DNA from: Ruegeria arenilitoris
GTDB taxonomy: Bacteria > Pseudomonadota > Alphaproteobacteria > Rhodobacterales > Rhodobacteraceae
Length of the DNA stretch: 64,000 nt
Reading direction: 5' to 3'
Assembly (NCBI RefSeq): GCF_013032445.1
Contig: NZ_WQCA01000012.1
Location: 1-64,000, forward strand
The notes below the pieces were generated by a model. It had not been told where the DNA came from, made no database searches, and saw nothing but the letters and a program-made list of their open reading frames with translations. The position numbers were made by a program, and so were the translations under genes. Shown here piece by piece: positions 9,060-19,100 of the stretch (position 1 is its first letter; every line of letters starts with the position of its first letter).

Positions 9060-10640
9060 ATGATCCTAAGAAACCTGATGATTGCTGCCAGCGCTACTGC
9101 GTTGATGGCGGCGGGCGCGTCGGCCGAAACTCTGCGCTGGGCGCGGGCGGGCGACTCGCTGACGCTGGACCCACATGCCCAGAACGAAGGCCCGACCTCG
9201 GCGCTGGCGCACCAGATCATGGAAACGCTGGTGATGCGCGACCATTCCGGCGCGCTGGTGCCCTCGCTGGCCACCGAATGGGCGCCATCCGAGGAAAATC
9301 CGAATATCTGGGTGTTCAAACTGCGCGAAGGCGTGACCTTTCATGATGGCGCCGAGTTCGACAGCGAAGACGTCGTATTCTCGTTGAACCGGGCGATGAC
9401 GCCGGATTCGGATTACAAGGAACTGCTGGCCTCGGTGAAAGAGGTGCGCGCGCCGGACAAGTACACGGTTGAGATCGAAACCGATGGTCCGAACCCGATC
9501 ATGCCTAACAACCTGACCAACATGTTCATGATGGACAAAGGCTGGGCCGAAGCGAACAACGCTGTGAAGGTGCAGGACTATGAAGGCGGCGAGGACACGT
9601 TTGCGGCCAAGAACGCCAACGGCACTGGCCCCTACAAGGTGGTCAGCCGCGAGCCCGATGTGAAAACCGTTCTGGCCCTCAATGAAAATTACTGGGGCAA
9701 GGATGAGTTCCCACTGGCCGTGACCGAAATCATCTATACCCCGATCCAGAACGCAGCCACCCGTGTTGCGGCGCTGCTGTCTGGTGAGGTCGATTTCATT
9801 CAGGACGTCCCCGTGCAGGACCTTGAGCGCGTTGCCAGCGCCGATGGTCTGGATGTGCGCACCGCGCCCCAGAACCGGGTCATCTTCTTTGGCCTGAACA
9901 TGGGCGATGCCGATCTGGCCAACGACAATGTCGATGGCAAGAACCCCTTGTCCGATGTCCGCGTGCGTCAGGCCATGTCCAAGGCGATCAACCGCGATGC
10001 GATCAAGCAAGTCGTGATGCGCGGCCAATCGGCACCGGCGGGCATGATCGCCCCGCCCTTCGTGAACGGCTGGGATGAGGGCATGGACAGCTCCTCGACC
10101 ACTGACATCGAAGGCGCCAAGGCGCTGATGGCCGAGGCTGGATATCCGGACGGATTCACCATCCAGCTCGACTGCCCGAATGACCGCTACATCAATGATG
10201 AGGCGATCTGTCAGGCCGCCGTCGGGATGCTGGCGCAGATCGGGATCACTGTGAATCTGGATGCAAAACCCAAGGCGCAACACTTCCCGCTGATCAACAA
10301 CCTGGAAACCGATTTCTACATGCTGGGCTGGGGTGTTCCGACCTATGACTCGGAATACATCTTCAACTTCCTAGCCCACACCAAGGGTGAGAAATATGGC
10401 TCGTGGAACGGTACCCGCTACAGCAACCCGGAACTGGATGCCAAGATCCAGGGTCTGGCGTCGGAAACCAACCTGCCCGAGCGTGACAAGCAGATCGCTG
10501 AAATCTGGCAGGTGGTTCAGGACGAACAGCTGTACATCCCGATCCACCACCAAGTGCTGAACTGGGGTATGAAGTCCAATGTCGGTACTGTGGTCGAGCC
10601 GGAAGACTCGCCCAAGATCAAGTACTTCACTCTGAACTAA
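9060..10640 (+). CDS. ABC transporter substrate-binding protein, peptide/nickel family (copy 1)
   Basis: This periplasmic DppA/OppA-type (SBP family 5) binding protein has 526 residues and a signal peptide ending at ASA, about residue 21. Typical family stretches are DSLTLDPHAQNEG at the mature N-terminus, FKLREGVTFHDGAEF and VRQAMSKAIN. It is the first of two adjacent paralogues feeding one set of permeases and ATPases. Family 5 proteins bind oligopeptides, dipeptides, opines or other small solutes, and the ligand cannot be read from the sequence. A GGGGAG ribosome site precedes the ATG. Confidence 0.92.
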   Translation: MILRNLMIAASATALMAAGASAETLRWARAGDSLTLDPHAQNEGPTSALAHQIMETLVMRDHSGALVPSLATEWAPSEENPNIWVFKLREGVTFHDGAEFDSEDVVFSLNRAMTPDSDYKELLASVKEVRAPDKYTVEIETDGPNPIMPNNLTNMFMMDKGWAEANNAVKVQDYEGGEDTFAAKNANGTGPYKVVSREPDVKTVLALNENYWGKDEFPLAVTEIIYTPIQNAATRVAALLSGEVDFIQDVPVQDLERVASADGLDVRTAPQNRVIFFGLNMGDADLANDNVDGKNPLSDVRVRQAMSKAINRDAIKQVVMRGQSAPAGMIAPPFVNGWDEGMDSSSTTDIEGAKALMAEAGYPDGFTIQLDCPNDRYINDEAICQAAVGMLAQIGITVNLDAKPKAQHFPLINNLETDFYMLGWGVPTYDSEYIFNFLAHTKGEKYGSWNGTRYSNPELDAKIQGLASETNLPERDKQIAEIWQVVQDEQLYIPIHHQVLNWGMKSNVGTVVEPEDSPKIKYFTLN

Positions 10641-10660
10641 GGCTTTCAGATCAGTGACTT

Positions 10661-10691
10661 GGCAGGGCGTGATCCTCGCGCCCTGCCTTTT
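10661..10691 (+). terminator. Hairpin terminator/attenuator between the two binding-protein genes
   Basis: A 9-bp stem, GGCAGGGCG with CGCCCTGCC, is followed by TTTT, starting 20 bases after the first stop. It probably ends most transcripts and raises copy 1 relative to the genes downstream. Confidence 0.8.
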
Positions 10692-10742
10692 GCGTTATCC
10701 TTCAACATCGCCCCTTTGCGGCAGACACAGTGAGATTTCGCC

Positions 10743-12308
10743 ATGATCCTCAGACACAGCGCCATTGGTCTGGCTATGTTGATCGCCACCGGCACGCAGG
10801 CGGCCGAGTTCACATGGGCCTCGACCACCGATCCGCAGACGATGGACCCGCACGCCGTCAATTCGGCCCCGGTTCTCGGGTTTCTCAATAATGTCTACGA
10901 AGGGCTAGTGCGCCGCGACAAGGACATGCAGGTCGAACCGGCCCTTGCCGTTAGTTGGGAGAGCATAGGCGACGGCGAGGGCTGGCGATTCAAACTGCGT
11001 GAGGGCGTGACCTTTCATGACGGCAGTACATTTGATGCGCAGGACGTGTTGTTCAGCTATCAGCGTGCCTCGGGCGAGGCTGCAGACACCCGCAGCTGGT
11101 TTGCGCCAATCAGCGAAGTGATCGTGGTCGATGATTATACCGTCGATTTCATGACCACCGCGCCGAACCCGCTGTTTCCGTCCTCCATTGCCAACTGGAT
11201 GATCATGGATCAGGGCTGGACCGAGGCGAATGATGCTACAGTCCCCGACAAGGAAACCGGCAACTATGCCACGCTCAACGCCAATGGCACCGGCGCGTTC
11301 AAGGTCACCGCGCGCGAGCCGGGTTTGCGGACTGTGTTAGAGCCGCATATCGGCTGGTGGGACGAGGCCGAACACAACATCACCAGCGCTGAGTTCAACC
11401 CGATCCAGAACCCCGCCACCGCCGTTGCCGCGCTGTTGTCGGGGGATGTGCACATGATCAACCCGGTGCCGATTCAGGATGTGGCGCGCCTGCAAGGCAA
11501 CGGCGACGTGAACGTCATTCAGGGCATCGAAGCGCGCGTGATCATGCTGGGCTTTGATCATCAGGCCGAGGCGCTGAAATACACCAATGACGCGGGTGAA
11601 CCGAACCCGTTCCGTGACCCGCGCGTGCGCAAGGCCGTGGCGCAAGCTGTGAATGTGGACGCCATTCTGGCCACCATCATGCGCGGCAATGCCGAGGCGG
11701 CTTCGCAACTGGTCAGTCCCGCCATGAGCGGCTACTCCGCCACCAACGCCGACCGCCCGGCCTTTGATGTCGAAGCCGCCAAGGCCCTGCTGGTCGAGGC
11801 GGGGTACGCGGATGGCTTTTCCTTCGGTCTGAAATGCCCCAATGACCGCTATCTGAATGATGAAGCTGTGTGTCAGGCCGTGGTCTCTATGCTGGCGCAA
11901 ATCGGGCTTACCGCAGAACTGGATGCCATGCCGGTCCGCAACTATTGGCCCGAGCTGCGCGAAGGCAATTACGACATGTACCTGCTGGGCTGGAGCCCCG
12001 GTACGTTTGACGCCGAACACCCGGTGCGGTTCCTTGTGGCCACACCGAATGAGGAAAAGAAGCTGGGCAGCTGGAACTTCGGCGGCTTTTCAAACGCGCG
12101 CGTGGATGAGCTGTTGCCGATGGTTCAATCCGAACTGGATGAAACCAAACGGCAGGCCATGCTGGATGAGGTGGCGCAGATCATTCAGGACGAACAGGTC
12201 TATGTCCCGATGTACGTGCAGCCCCTTGTCTGGGGTACGCGCAGCAATGTCGACCTGACACAACGGCCGGACAACTTCTTTCTGCTGCGCTGGGTGACGG
12301 TGAACTAA
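10743..12308 (+). CDS. ABC transporter substrate-binding protein, peptide/nickel family (copy 2)
   Basis: A second family 5 binding protein of 521 residues, with a signal peptide ending near residue 20 (GTQAAE). It parallels copy 1 throughout: TTDPQTMDPHAVN, FKLREGVTFHDGSTF, IMDQGWTEAND, CPNDRYLNDEAVCQA, LLGWSPGTFDAEH. The two are clearly a gene duplication with divergence, which suggests two ligands or ligand ranges for one transporter. The permease gene follows after 83 bases containing an inverted repeat. Confidence 0.92.
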   Translation: MILRHSAIGLAMLIATGTQAAEFTWASTTDPQTMDPHAVNSAPVLGFLNNVYEGLVRRDKDMQVEPALAVSWESIGDGEGWRFKLREGVTFHDGSTFDAQDVLFSYQRASGEAADTRSWFAPISEVIVVDDYTVDFMTTAPNPLFPSSIANWMIMDQGWTEANDATVPDKETGNYATLNANGTGAFKVTAREPGLRTVLEPHIGWWDEAEHNITSAEFNPIQNPATAVAALLSGDVHMINPVPIQDVARLQGNGDVNVIQGIEARVIMLGFDHQAEALKYTNDAGEPNPFRDPRVRKAVAQAVNVDAILATIMRGNAEAASQLVSPAMSGYSATNADRPAFDVEAAKALLVEAGYADGFSFGLKCPNDRYLNDEAVCQAVVSMLAQIGLTAELDAMPVRNYWPELREGNYDMYLLGWSPGTFDAEHPVRFLVATPNEEKKLGSWNFGGFSNARVDELLPMVQSELDETKRQAMLDEVAQIIQDEQVYVPMYVQPLVWGTRSNVDLTQRPDNFFLLRWVTVN

Positions 12309-12339
12309 CGGAACGTCGCGTCTGTCTGTTAGCGATAGC

Positions 12340-12355
12340 TTGACCATCTGGTCAA
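12340..12355. promoter_or_regulatory. Perfect inverted repeat before permease gene
   Basis: TTGACCA-TC-TGGTCAA is a perfect palindrome with a 2-base centre, 36 bases before the permease start. The shape suits a dimeric repressor operator. The loop is too small for a normal hairpin terminator. Confidence 0.45.
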
Positions 12356-12391
12356 AGCCAGCCTAGAGAGACCGATCAACGAGGGAAACGA

Positions 12392-13369
12392 ATGTTCGCA
12401 TATATCGTCCGAAGGATGTTCCAATCCGTGATCGTGCTGCTGGTCGTGGGTCTGGTGGCCTTTTCGATGTTCCGCTTTGTCGGTGATCCGATCGACAACA
12501 TGCTGGGGCAGGAACGCACACAGGCCGACATTGATCGGCTGCGCACCGAACTGGGATTGGATCAACCCTTTCCAGTGCAGTATTTCAAGTTCCTCAAAGG
12601 CGCGGTTCAGGGCGATTTTGGCGTCTCGTACCGTCAGGGGCGGCCCGTCTCGACGATCCTGATCGAACGTGCGCCTGCCACGCTCGAGCTGGCCTTTGTT
12701 TCGGGCTTTCTGGCCATCACCATGGGCATTGCGCTGGGCGTGTTTACGGCGATCCGACGACAAGGGATCGCCGCGAATGTGATCATGACCGTGTCGCTGC
12801 TAGGGGTGTCGCTGCCGACCTTCCTGATCGGGATTTTGCTGATCTATGTGTTTTCCATCGAATTGGGTTGGCTACCCAGCTTTGGCCGAGGGGAGACGGT
12901 GAAGATCGGCAACTGGTCCACCGGGTTCCTGACGGCATCGGGGCTGAAGGCGCTGATCCTGCCGGCGATCACACTGGGTCTGTATCAGATGACGCTGATC
13001 ATGCGGTTGGTGCGGTCAGAAATGCTCGAAGTGATGCGCGCCGACTATGTCCGCTTTGCCCGCGCCCGAGGGCTGTCGGACCGGGTGATCAATTTCCGCC
13101 ACGCCCTGAAAAACACACTGGTGCCGGTGATTACGATCACCGGTCTGCAATTGGGCTCGATCATCGCCTTCGCCATCATCACCGAGACGGTGTTCCAGTG
13201 GCCCGGCGTCGGTCTGCTGTTCATCAACGCGATCCAGTTTGTTGATATCCCCGTCATGGCCGCTTATCTGATGCTGATCTCGGTCATGTTCGTGACGATC
13301 AACCTGATTGTCGATCTGCTTTACTATGCCATTGACCCGCGCATGCGTGTCGACGCGAGGGCCACATGA
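12392..13369 (+). CDS. ABC transporter permease, DppB type
   Basis: This inner-membrane permease of 325 residues has about six membrane segments and the binding-protein-dependent transport signature in the last cytoplasmic loop: MRADYVRFARARGLSDR followed by VINFRHALKN. The N-terminus, with YIVRRMFQSVIVLLVVG, is the usual DppB start. The stop overlaps the DppC-type gene by 4 bases (ATGA). An in-frame GAGGGAAACGA precedes the ATG. Confidence 0.93.
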   Translation: MFAYIVRRMFQSVIVLLVVGLVAFSMFRFVGDPIDNMLGQERTQADIDRLRTELGLDQPFPVQYFKFLKGAVQGDFGVSYRQGRPVSTILIERAPATLELAFVSGFLAITMGIALGVFTAIRRQGIAANVIMTVSLLGVSLPTFLIGILLIYVFSIELGWLPSFGRGETVKIGNWSTGFLTASGLKALILPAITLGLYQMTLIMRLVRSEMLEVMRADYVRFARARGLSDRVINFRHALKNTLVPVITITGLQLGSIIAFAIITETVFQWPGVGLLFINAIQFVDIPVMAAYLMLISVMFVTINLIVDLLYYAIDPRMRVDARAT

Positions 13370-14316
13370 CCGATACTATCGAAACCCCGCCGTCCGCGCC
13401 CAAATCGCGTTTCGCCAAGTTCTGGGACAGCGATTTTGCGTGGTCGTTCCGGCATTCTCCGGTGGCCATGGTGGCATCGCTTGTGGTGGTTATCCTTGTG
13501 CTGGCCGCCATCTTTGCCCCGCTGATCGCGCCCTATAATCCGTTCGACCCGGCGACGCTGAACCTGATGAACGGGTTTACGCCTCCCGGCACGCCGAACG
13601 CCTTCACGCAGGAAACCTTCTTGCTGGGCACAGACGATCAGGGCCGCGACGTGTTCTCGACCATCCTGTATGGCTTGCGCATTTCACTGTTCGTGGGGGC
13701 CTCAGCGGTGTTGCTGGCGATGATCATCGGGGTGATCCTTGGCCTCATGGCCGCCTATTATGGTGGTTGGATTGAGACCCTAATCATGCGGATTGCCGAT
13801 GTGCAGCTGACCTTTCCGGCCATACTGGTCGCCATGCTGATCTTCGGCATCGCCAAGGGGGTGACGCCGCCGGAATACCGCAATGCGATGGCAATTTATG
13901 TGTTGATCATCGCGATTGCCCTGTCCGACTGGGTGCAGTTCGCCCGTGTCGTGCGCGGTGCGGCACTGGTGGAAAAGAACAAAGAATACGTTCAGGCCGC
14001 TCGTCTGATCGGACGCGGGTCTATCCCGATAATGTTCCGTCACATCCTGCCCAACGTGCTCAGCCCGGTTCTGGTGATCGCCACCATTTCCTTGGCGCTG
14101 GCGATCATTGCTGAGGCGACGTTGAGTTTCCTCGGCGTCGGGGCGCCTCCGACCCAACCTTCGCTGGGCACGCTGATCCGCATCGGGCAGGGCTTCCTGT
14201 TCTCGGGCGAGTGGTGGATCCTGTTCTTCCCGGCCTGCACCCTTCTGGCGCTGGCCCTGTCTGTGAACCTGCTGGGCGACTGGCTGCGCGATGCGCTGAA
14301 CCCCAAGCTGCGGTGA
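13366..14316 (+). CDS. ABC transporter permease, DppC type
   Basis: This partner permease has 316 residues. It has an N-terminal cytoplasmic tail, a first membrane segment near residues 33-55, the typical FLLGTDDQGRDVFS stretch before the core membrane domain, and the EAA loop EYVQAARLIGRGS. It forms the channel with the preceding DppB-type subunit. The overlapping start and the 4-base gap to the ATPase gene show one operon. Confidence 0.93.
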   Translation: MTDTIETPPSAPKSRFAKFWDSDFAWSFRHSPVAMVASLVVVILVLAAIFAPLIAPYNPFDPATLNLMNGFTPPGTPNAFTQETFLLGTDDQGRDVFSTILYGLRISLFVGASAVLLAMIIGVILGLMAAYYGGWIETLIMRIADVQLTFPAILVAMLIFGIAKGVTPPEYRNAMAIYVLIIAIALSDWVQFARVVRGAALVEKNKEYVQAARLIGRGSIPIMFRHILPNVLSPVLVIATISLALAIIAEATLSFLGVGAPPTQPSLGTLIRIGQGFLFSGEWWILFFPACTLLALALSVNLLGDWLRDALNPKLR

Positions 14317-14320
14317 TTTC

Positions 14321-16030
14321 ATGAGCCTTCTGACGATCAATGACCTAACGGTCGAATTCCCGACCCGCCGCAAACTGTTCACCGCTGTGGACCATGTGGA
14401 CCTGTCGGTGGAACCCGGCGAAATCCACGGGCTGGTGGGTGAATCCGGCGCCGGCAAATCCACCATCGGTTCCGCCATCATGGGGCTGCTGGACCGCCCC
14501 GGCCGCATTGCCAGCGGCACCATCCGGCTGAGCGGCGATCAGATCAGCGGACTCGACGCCGAGGCGATGCGCGGTCTGCGCGGCAAGAAGATCTCGATGA
14601 TCTTTCAGGACCCGCTGACCTCGCTGAACCCTCTGTTCACCGTGCGTGAGCAGTTGGTTGAGACGATTCAAGCCCATCTGGGCGGGTCCGAGGCCGAGGC
14701 CAGCAAGCGTGCGCGTGACCTGATCGACCGCGTCGGCATCCCCGATCCGGACACGAGGCTGGACCAATACCCGCACCAATTCTCGGGCGGGATGCGGCAG
14801 CGTGTGGTGATTGCGCTGGCGCTGTGTACCGAACCGGACGTGATCATCGCGGATGAGCCGACCACGGCGCTGGATGTCTCGGTGCAGGCGCAGATTCTGG
14901 ACCTGATCAAGGAGTTGGCGCGCGAACGGCAGGTGGGCGTCATTCTGATCACCCACGATATGGGGGTGATCGCCGATACCACCGACAAGGTGACGGTGAT
15001 GTATGCGGGCAAGGTGGTGGAAACCGGCCCCACGTCTCAGGTCATGGGCCAGCCCAGCCACGAATACACCAAGTCCCTGATCGCCGCCGTTCCGCGCCCG
15101 ACGTTGAAGCTGCACCGCTTTCCGCAGATCAGCTATGGCGGGCGCGAAACGCGGTTTGCCATCGAGGACATGGCCCGCCATTGGCCCAAGGTGGACAACG
15201 ACACCACCAAACCGGTGTTCGAGATTCGCAACCTGACCAAGAAGTTCCTGCAGCGCAAAGGTTTGCTGCCCTGGGATCGCACTTATTTCACCGCTGTGGA
15301 TGATGTCAGCTTTGACATCCGTGCGGGTGAAGTGTTCGGCGTGGTGGGCGAGTCCGGCTCGGGCAAGTCCACCGTCGCGCGAATGATCGCCGGGCTTTAC
15401 CCGGTGGACGGTGGAACCATCACATTTGAGGGGCAGGTGGTCAGCGATCTGAACAACAAGGCTGCGCTGGATGCCTATCGCAAGAACATCCAGATGATCT
15501 TTCAGGACCCGTATTCCTCGCTCAATCCCCGGATGCGGGTGGACGATATCGTGGCCGAACCGATCCGCCATCACCGGCTGATGGACGGCGCAGATATCAA
15601 GCGCCGTGTGGATGAACTGCTGGATCAGGTCGGACTGGGCCATGAGGCCGGGTTGAAATACCCGCATGAATTCTCGGGCGGTCAACGTCAGCGAATTTCC
15701 ATCGCCCGCGCACTGGCCACGCAGCCGCGTTTCCTGATCTGTGACGAACCGACCAGCGCGCTGGATGTGTCCATTCAGGCGCAGATCCTGAACATACTGA
15801 AGGACCTGCAAGAGCATCTAGGCCTGACCCTGCTGTTCATCAGCCATGACCTGCCCGTGGTGCGCCAGATGTGCGACCGGGTTGCGGTGATGAAACAGGG
15901 CAAGGTGGTCGAGTTGCAGGAGACCAACGCGTTGTTCGCCAACCCCCAGACCGACTATGCCAGCGAATTGCTGCGGCTGATGCCGAGGCTGGACGATCTG
16001 TCGACCGAAGGTCTCAGCGCCGAAGTCTGA
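14321..16030 (+). CDS. ABC transporter ATP-binding protein, fused DppD-DppF type
   Basis: This protein of 569 residues carries both ATPases of the peptide importer in one chain. Domain 1 has GESGAGKST, signature SGGMRQR and DEPTTALDVS. Domain 2 has GESGSGKST, signature SGGQRQR and DEPTSALDVS. Each domain is followed by the oligopeptide-type C-terminal stretch (HEYTKSLIAAVPRP after the first; TDYASELLRLMPR at the end). The fusion resembles GsiA and YejF. It completes a full importer with the two permeases and two binding proteins upstream. Confidence 0.93.
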   Translation: MSLLTINDLTVEFPTRRKLFTAVDHVDLSVEPGEIHGLVGESGAGKSTIGSAIMGLLDRPGRIASGTIRLSGDQISGLDAEAMRGLRGKKISMIFQDPLTSLNPLFTVREQLVETIQAHLGGSEAEASKRARDLIDRVGIPDPDTRLDQYPHQFSGGMRQRVVIALALCTEPDVIIADEPTTALDVSVQAQILDLIKELARERQVGVILITHDMGVIADTTDKVTVMYAGKVVETGPTSQVMGQPSHEYTKSLIAAVPRPTLKLHRFPQISYGGRETRFAIEDMARHWPKVDNDTTKPVFEIRNLTKKFLQRKGLLPWDRTYFTAVDDVSFDIRAGEVFGVVGESGSGKSTVARMIAGLYPVDGGTITFEGQVVSDLNNKAALDAYRKNIQMIFQDPYSSLNPRMRVDDIVAEPIRHHRLMDGADIKRRVDELLDQVGLGHEAGLKYPHEFSGGQRQRISIARALATQPRFLICDEPTSALDVSIQAQILNILKDLQEHLGLTLLFISHDLPVVRQMCDRVAVMKQGKVVELQETNALFANPQTDYASELLRLMPRLDDLSTEGLSAEV

Positions 16031-16055
16031 CGCCCTATTTCGGGCATATGGGCGT
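16030..16055 (+). terminator. Weak hairpin after ATPase gene
   Basis: ACGCCC (16030-16035) pairs with GGGCGT (16050-16055) right at the stop codon, with an alternative inner CCC/GGG pairing. There is no T run, so this is only a possible transcript end for the importer operon. Confidence 0.35.
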
Positions 16056-16116
16056 ACATAAACATTAATTTCTCCAGGCATTGCAGACTCAGGTGGGTTT
16101 GGTGTGCTAGGTCTGA

Positions 16117-16143
16117 CTCTGAAGTATGGGGGCTTCAGAGGGG
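16117..16143 (+). promoter_or_regulatory. 5' hairpin overlapping the cyclase ribosome-binding site
   Basis: CTCTGAAG (16117-16124) pairs perfectly with CTTCAGAG (16133-16140) across an 8-base loop. The right arm runs into the ribosome site AGAGGGG (16137-16143), which ends 4 bases before the ATG. Forming the hairpin would hide part of that site, so translation could be kept low or be conditional. Confidence 0.55.
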
Positions 16144-16147
16144 CGAT

Positions 16148-19100
16148 ATGTCTCAGGACCTGAGGGACTGGCTAGGCGCGCTTGGACTTTCCGAATACGC
16201 GCAAGCCTTTTTGGATAACAAGATTGATTTCGCAATTCTGCCCGATCTGACGGGCGAAGACCTGATCGAAATCGGAGTGACCGCCGTCGGAGATCGCCGC
16301 AGGCTGCTGCGCGCGATATCTGAACTTGAGACGGTTGAAGCCGTTCAACCGTACGAACCAGAAGCACCGCTGGAGCCTGCCAAGCGGCAGGTGACTGTGA
16401 TGTTTGCCGATCTTAGCGGCTTTACTCGCCTGACCAGCGAGCTGGACGCTGAGGACATGCACGCGCTGCTGAACGCTTTTTTTTCCAAAGTCGATCACGT
16501 GGTCGAGAAATTCGGCGGCCGGATCGACAAGCATATCGGCGACGCAGTCATGGCCGTGTTCGGCGCGCCGATTTCTCACACCAATGACACCGAGCGAGCG
16601 GCGCGGGCAGCGCTGGAAATTCACGCGGTTCTGCCCAGCCTGAACCCGCCGGTTTCCTGCCATATCGGCATCGCCTCGGGTCAGGTGATCGCCAGCAACA
16701 CCGGCAGTCAGGCGCATACGGAATACACGGTGACTGGCGACGGCGTGAACCTAGCCTCGCGTATCACCGACATGGCCGTGCCGGGCGAAACCTTTGTTTC
16801 ACATGACATTCAGCGTGCGTTAGGGCCGCTTTTCGTCGGTGAGTCCATGGGCAAGAAGGATATCAAGGGGCTGAACGCACCCATCGAGCTGTGGCGTTTG
16901 GATCGTTTGGCACGCAACATCCGGTCGCGCCGGCACCGCTTTGTTGGACGCGAGCGTGAGTTGTCTCTGTTTTCAGCCACGTTCGACCGTTGCCAGCAGC
17001 ATGGCAAGGGCGAGGTTCATATCGTTCTGGGTGAACCCGGGATTGGCAAGACCCACCTATCCGAACAAGTGGCCGAGATGGCCGATGCACTGAATTACTC
17101 GATCCACAACGGCGTCGTGATGGATTTTGGTGCGCGTGAGGGGCACTCGGCCATTCAATCTATTGCCCGCAGTATTCTGGGCCTTGAGGCTGCGGATGAC
17201 GCCACCACTGGCGCGGCGATGGCGCAGGAGGCGGTGGCCAAGGGCTGGGTATCGCCTTCAAATGCCACCCATTTGAACGCACTGCTGGAACTGGAGCAGG
17301 ACCCGGGTCTGGCCGAGGTTTATGCAGTGATGGACAACGCCACCCGCCTGCGGGGTCGGCGGCAGGTTATTGATGAGTTGATCGCCGCACGCAGCCGTGA
17401 AGCGCCGATGCTGATCCAGATCGAGGATATCCACTGGGCCGCGCCGGATATCCTGACGGCCTGCGCCCATATCGCCGCCACCACGCGAGATTTACCCTGC
17501 GTCTTGCTGATGACCAGCCGCGTCGAAGGCGACCCAATCAATCGCGAATGGCAGATGAGCACGGACGGCGCGCTGATTTCAAAACTGGAACTGGCGCCAA
17601 TGGGCGAGGCTCAAGCCCGGCAACTGGTCGAAGAATTCACCGGTATCGATCCCGAGCTTCTGGATGCATGTGTGCAACGCGCCGGGGGTAACCCGCTGTT
17701 TTTGGAGCAGTTACTACGCAATATCGATGTACTGAAACGCGAATCCGTGCCCGGCAGCATCCAGGGGATTGTGCAGTCGCGGCTGGATGCGCTGGATCGG
17801 TCCAGTCGGGCCGCAATTCAGGCGGCCTCGGTGCTGGGGCAGCGGTTCTCGCCCGAGGTGCTGAACTTTGTTCTGGGTGAAGGGCATCTGGATACTTCGA
17901 CGCTGATCCGCTCGGCCCTGATCCGCGAGGCCGGGACTGATCTGATGTTTGCCCACGCACTGATCCGCGACGGGTCTTATGCAACGCTGGTCAAGTCGGA
18001 GCGTGCAAGGCTGCATCGTCAGGCTGCGAAATGGTTCGAAGATCGTGACGCCACCTTGCGGGCGCAGCATCTGGATCGGGCAGGCGCAACCAATGCTGCG
18101 CAGGCCTATCTGGATGCAGCCGAGAACTTGATCCAGGCCTTTCAGTTCGACGATGCCAGCCCGCTGATCGAGCGAGCGCTGGAACTGCCCGCGCCGTCCG
18201 GGGTGCGGTTTGATCTGTACTGTGCGCGGGGTGAGACGCACCGATTGCAGGGGTTATCGGATGACGCCCTGCGCGAATTCAAAGAGGCCGCAGATCTGGC
18301 CGAGACCGATGAGCAGGTTAGCCGGGCCCATATCGGGTTGGCGCAGGCGGCACGGCAGGCCAGCCTGTACAAAGACGCACTGCAAAGCCTCGACACTGCC
18401 GAGATCGCCGCAGAGCGGTGTGGGTCTGAGCGGGACATCGCTCAAATCAATTACGTGCGCGGCAACGTCTATTTCCCGCTGGGCCGGGTCGAAGACGCGC
18501 TTCGAAGCAATGAAAAGGCTCTAACACTGGCCAGAAAGCTGGAATCCGCCCGGTTGGAGGTTGGCGCGCTTAGCGGGTTTGGCGATGCTAATTTCATGAA
18601 CGCAACAATGCAGACCGCCGCCGGGTTCTATACTCAGGCAGTTGAACGGGCGCGTGAAAAGGGGCTGGTGCGAGACTTGGCCGCGAACCTGCACAACCTC
18701 AGCGTAGCACGCAGCTATACCGGCGATGTGGCGCAGGGTAAGCGGGACGCGCAGGAAGCCATAGAGGTTTCCCAGAAGTACTTTGCCTTTGTCCCGGAAT
18801 GCGTGGCGCAGACCTGTCTGGGCGTGGCGCATACGTTTCTGGGCGAACTGGATCAGGCGCTTGAGACCTTCACAGTCTCAGCCGAGATCGCCAACCGCGT
18901 CGGGGCTAAACGGCTTGAGGCGCAGGCGCTGGAGCATTTGGCCCGTACACAGGTCTATGCAGGGCGGTTGGATCAGGCGCGTGAGACAGGCGAGCATGCC
19001 GTTGAGATCGCCTTGGAACACGGTCGCAACTTCGTCGGGCCAAAGGCACTGTCAGCGCTCGCCATGGCGGAAACAGATCCTAATAAGCAGGATCAACACC

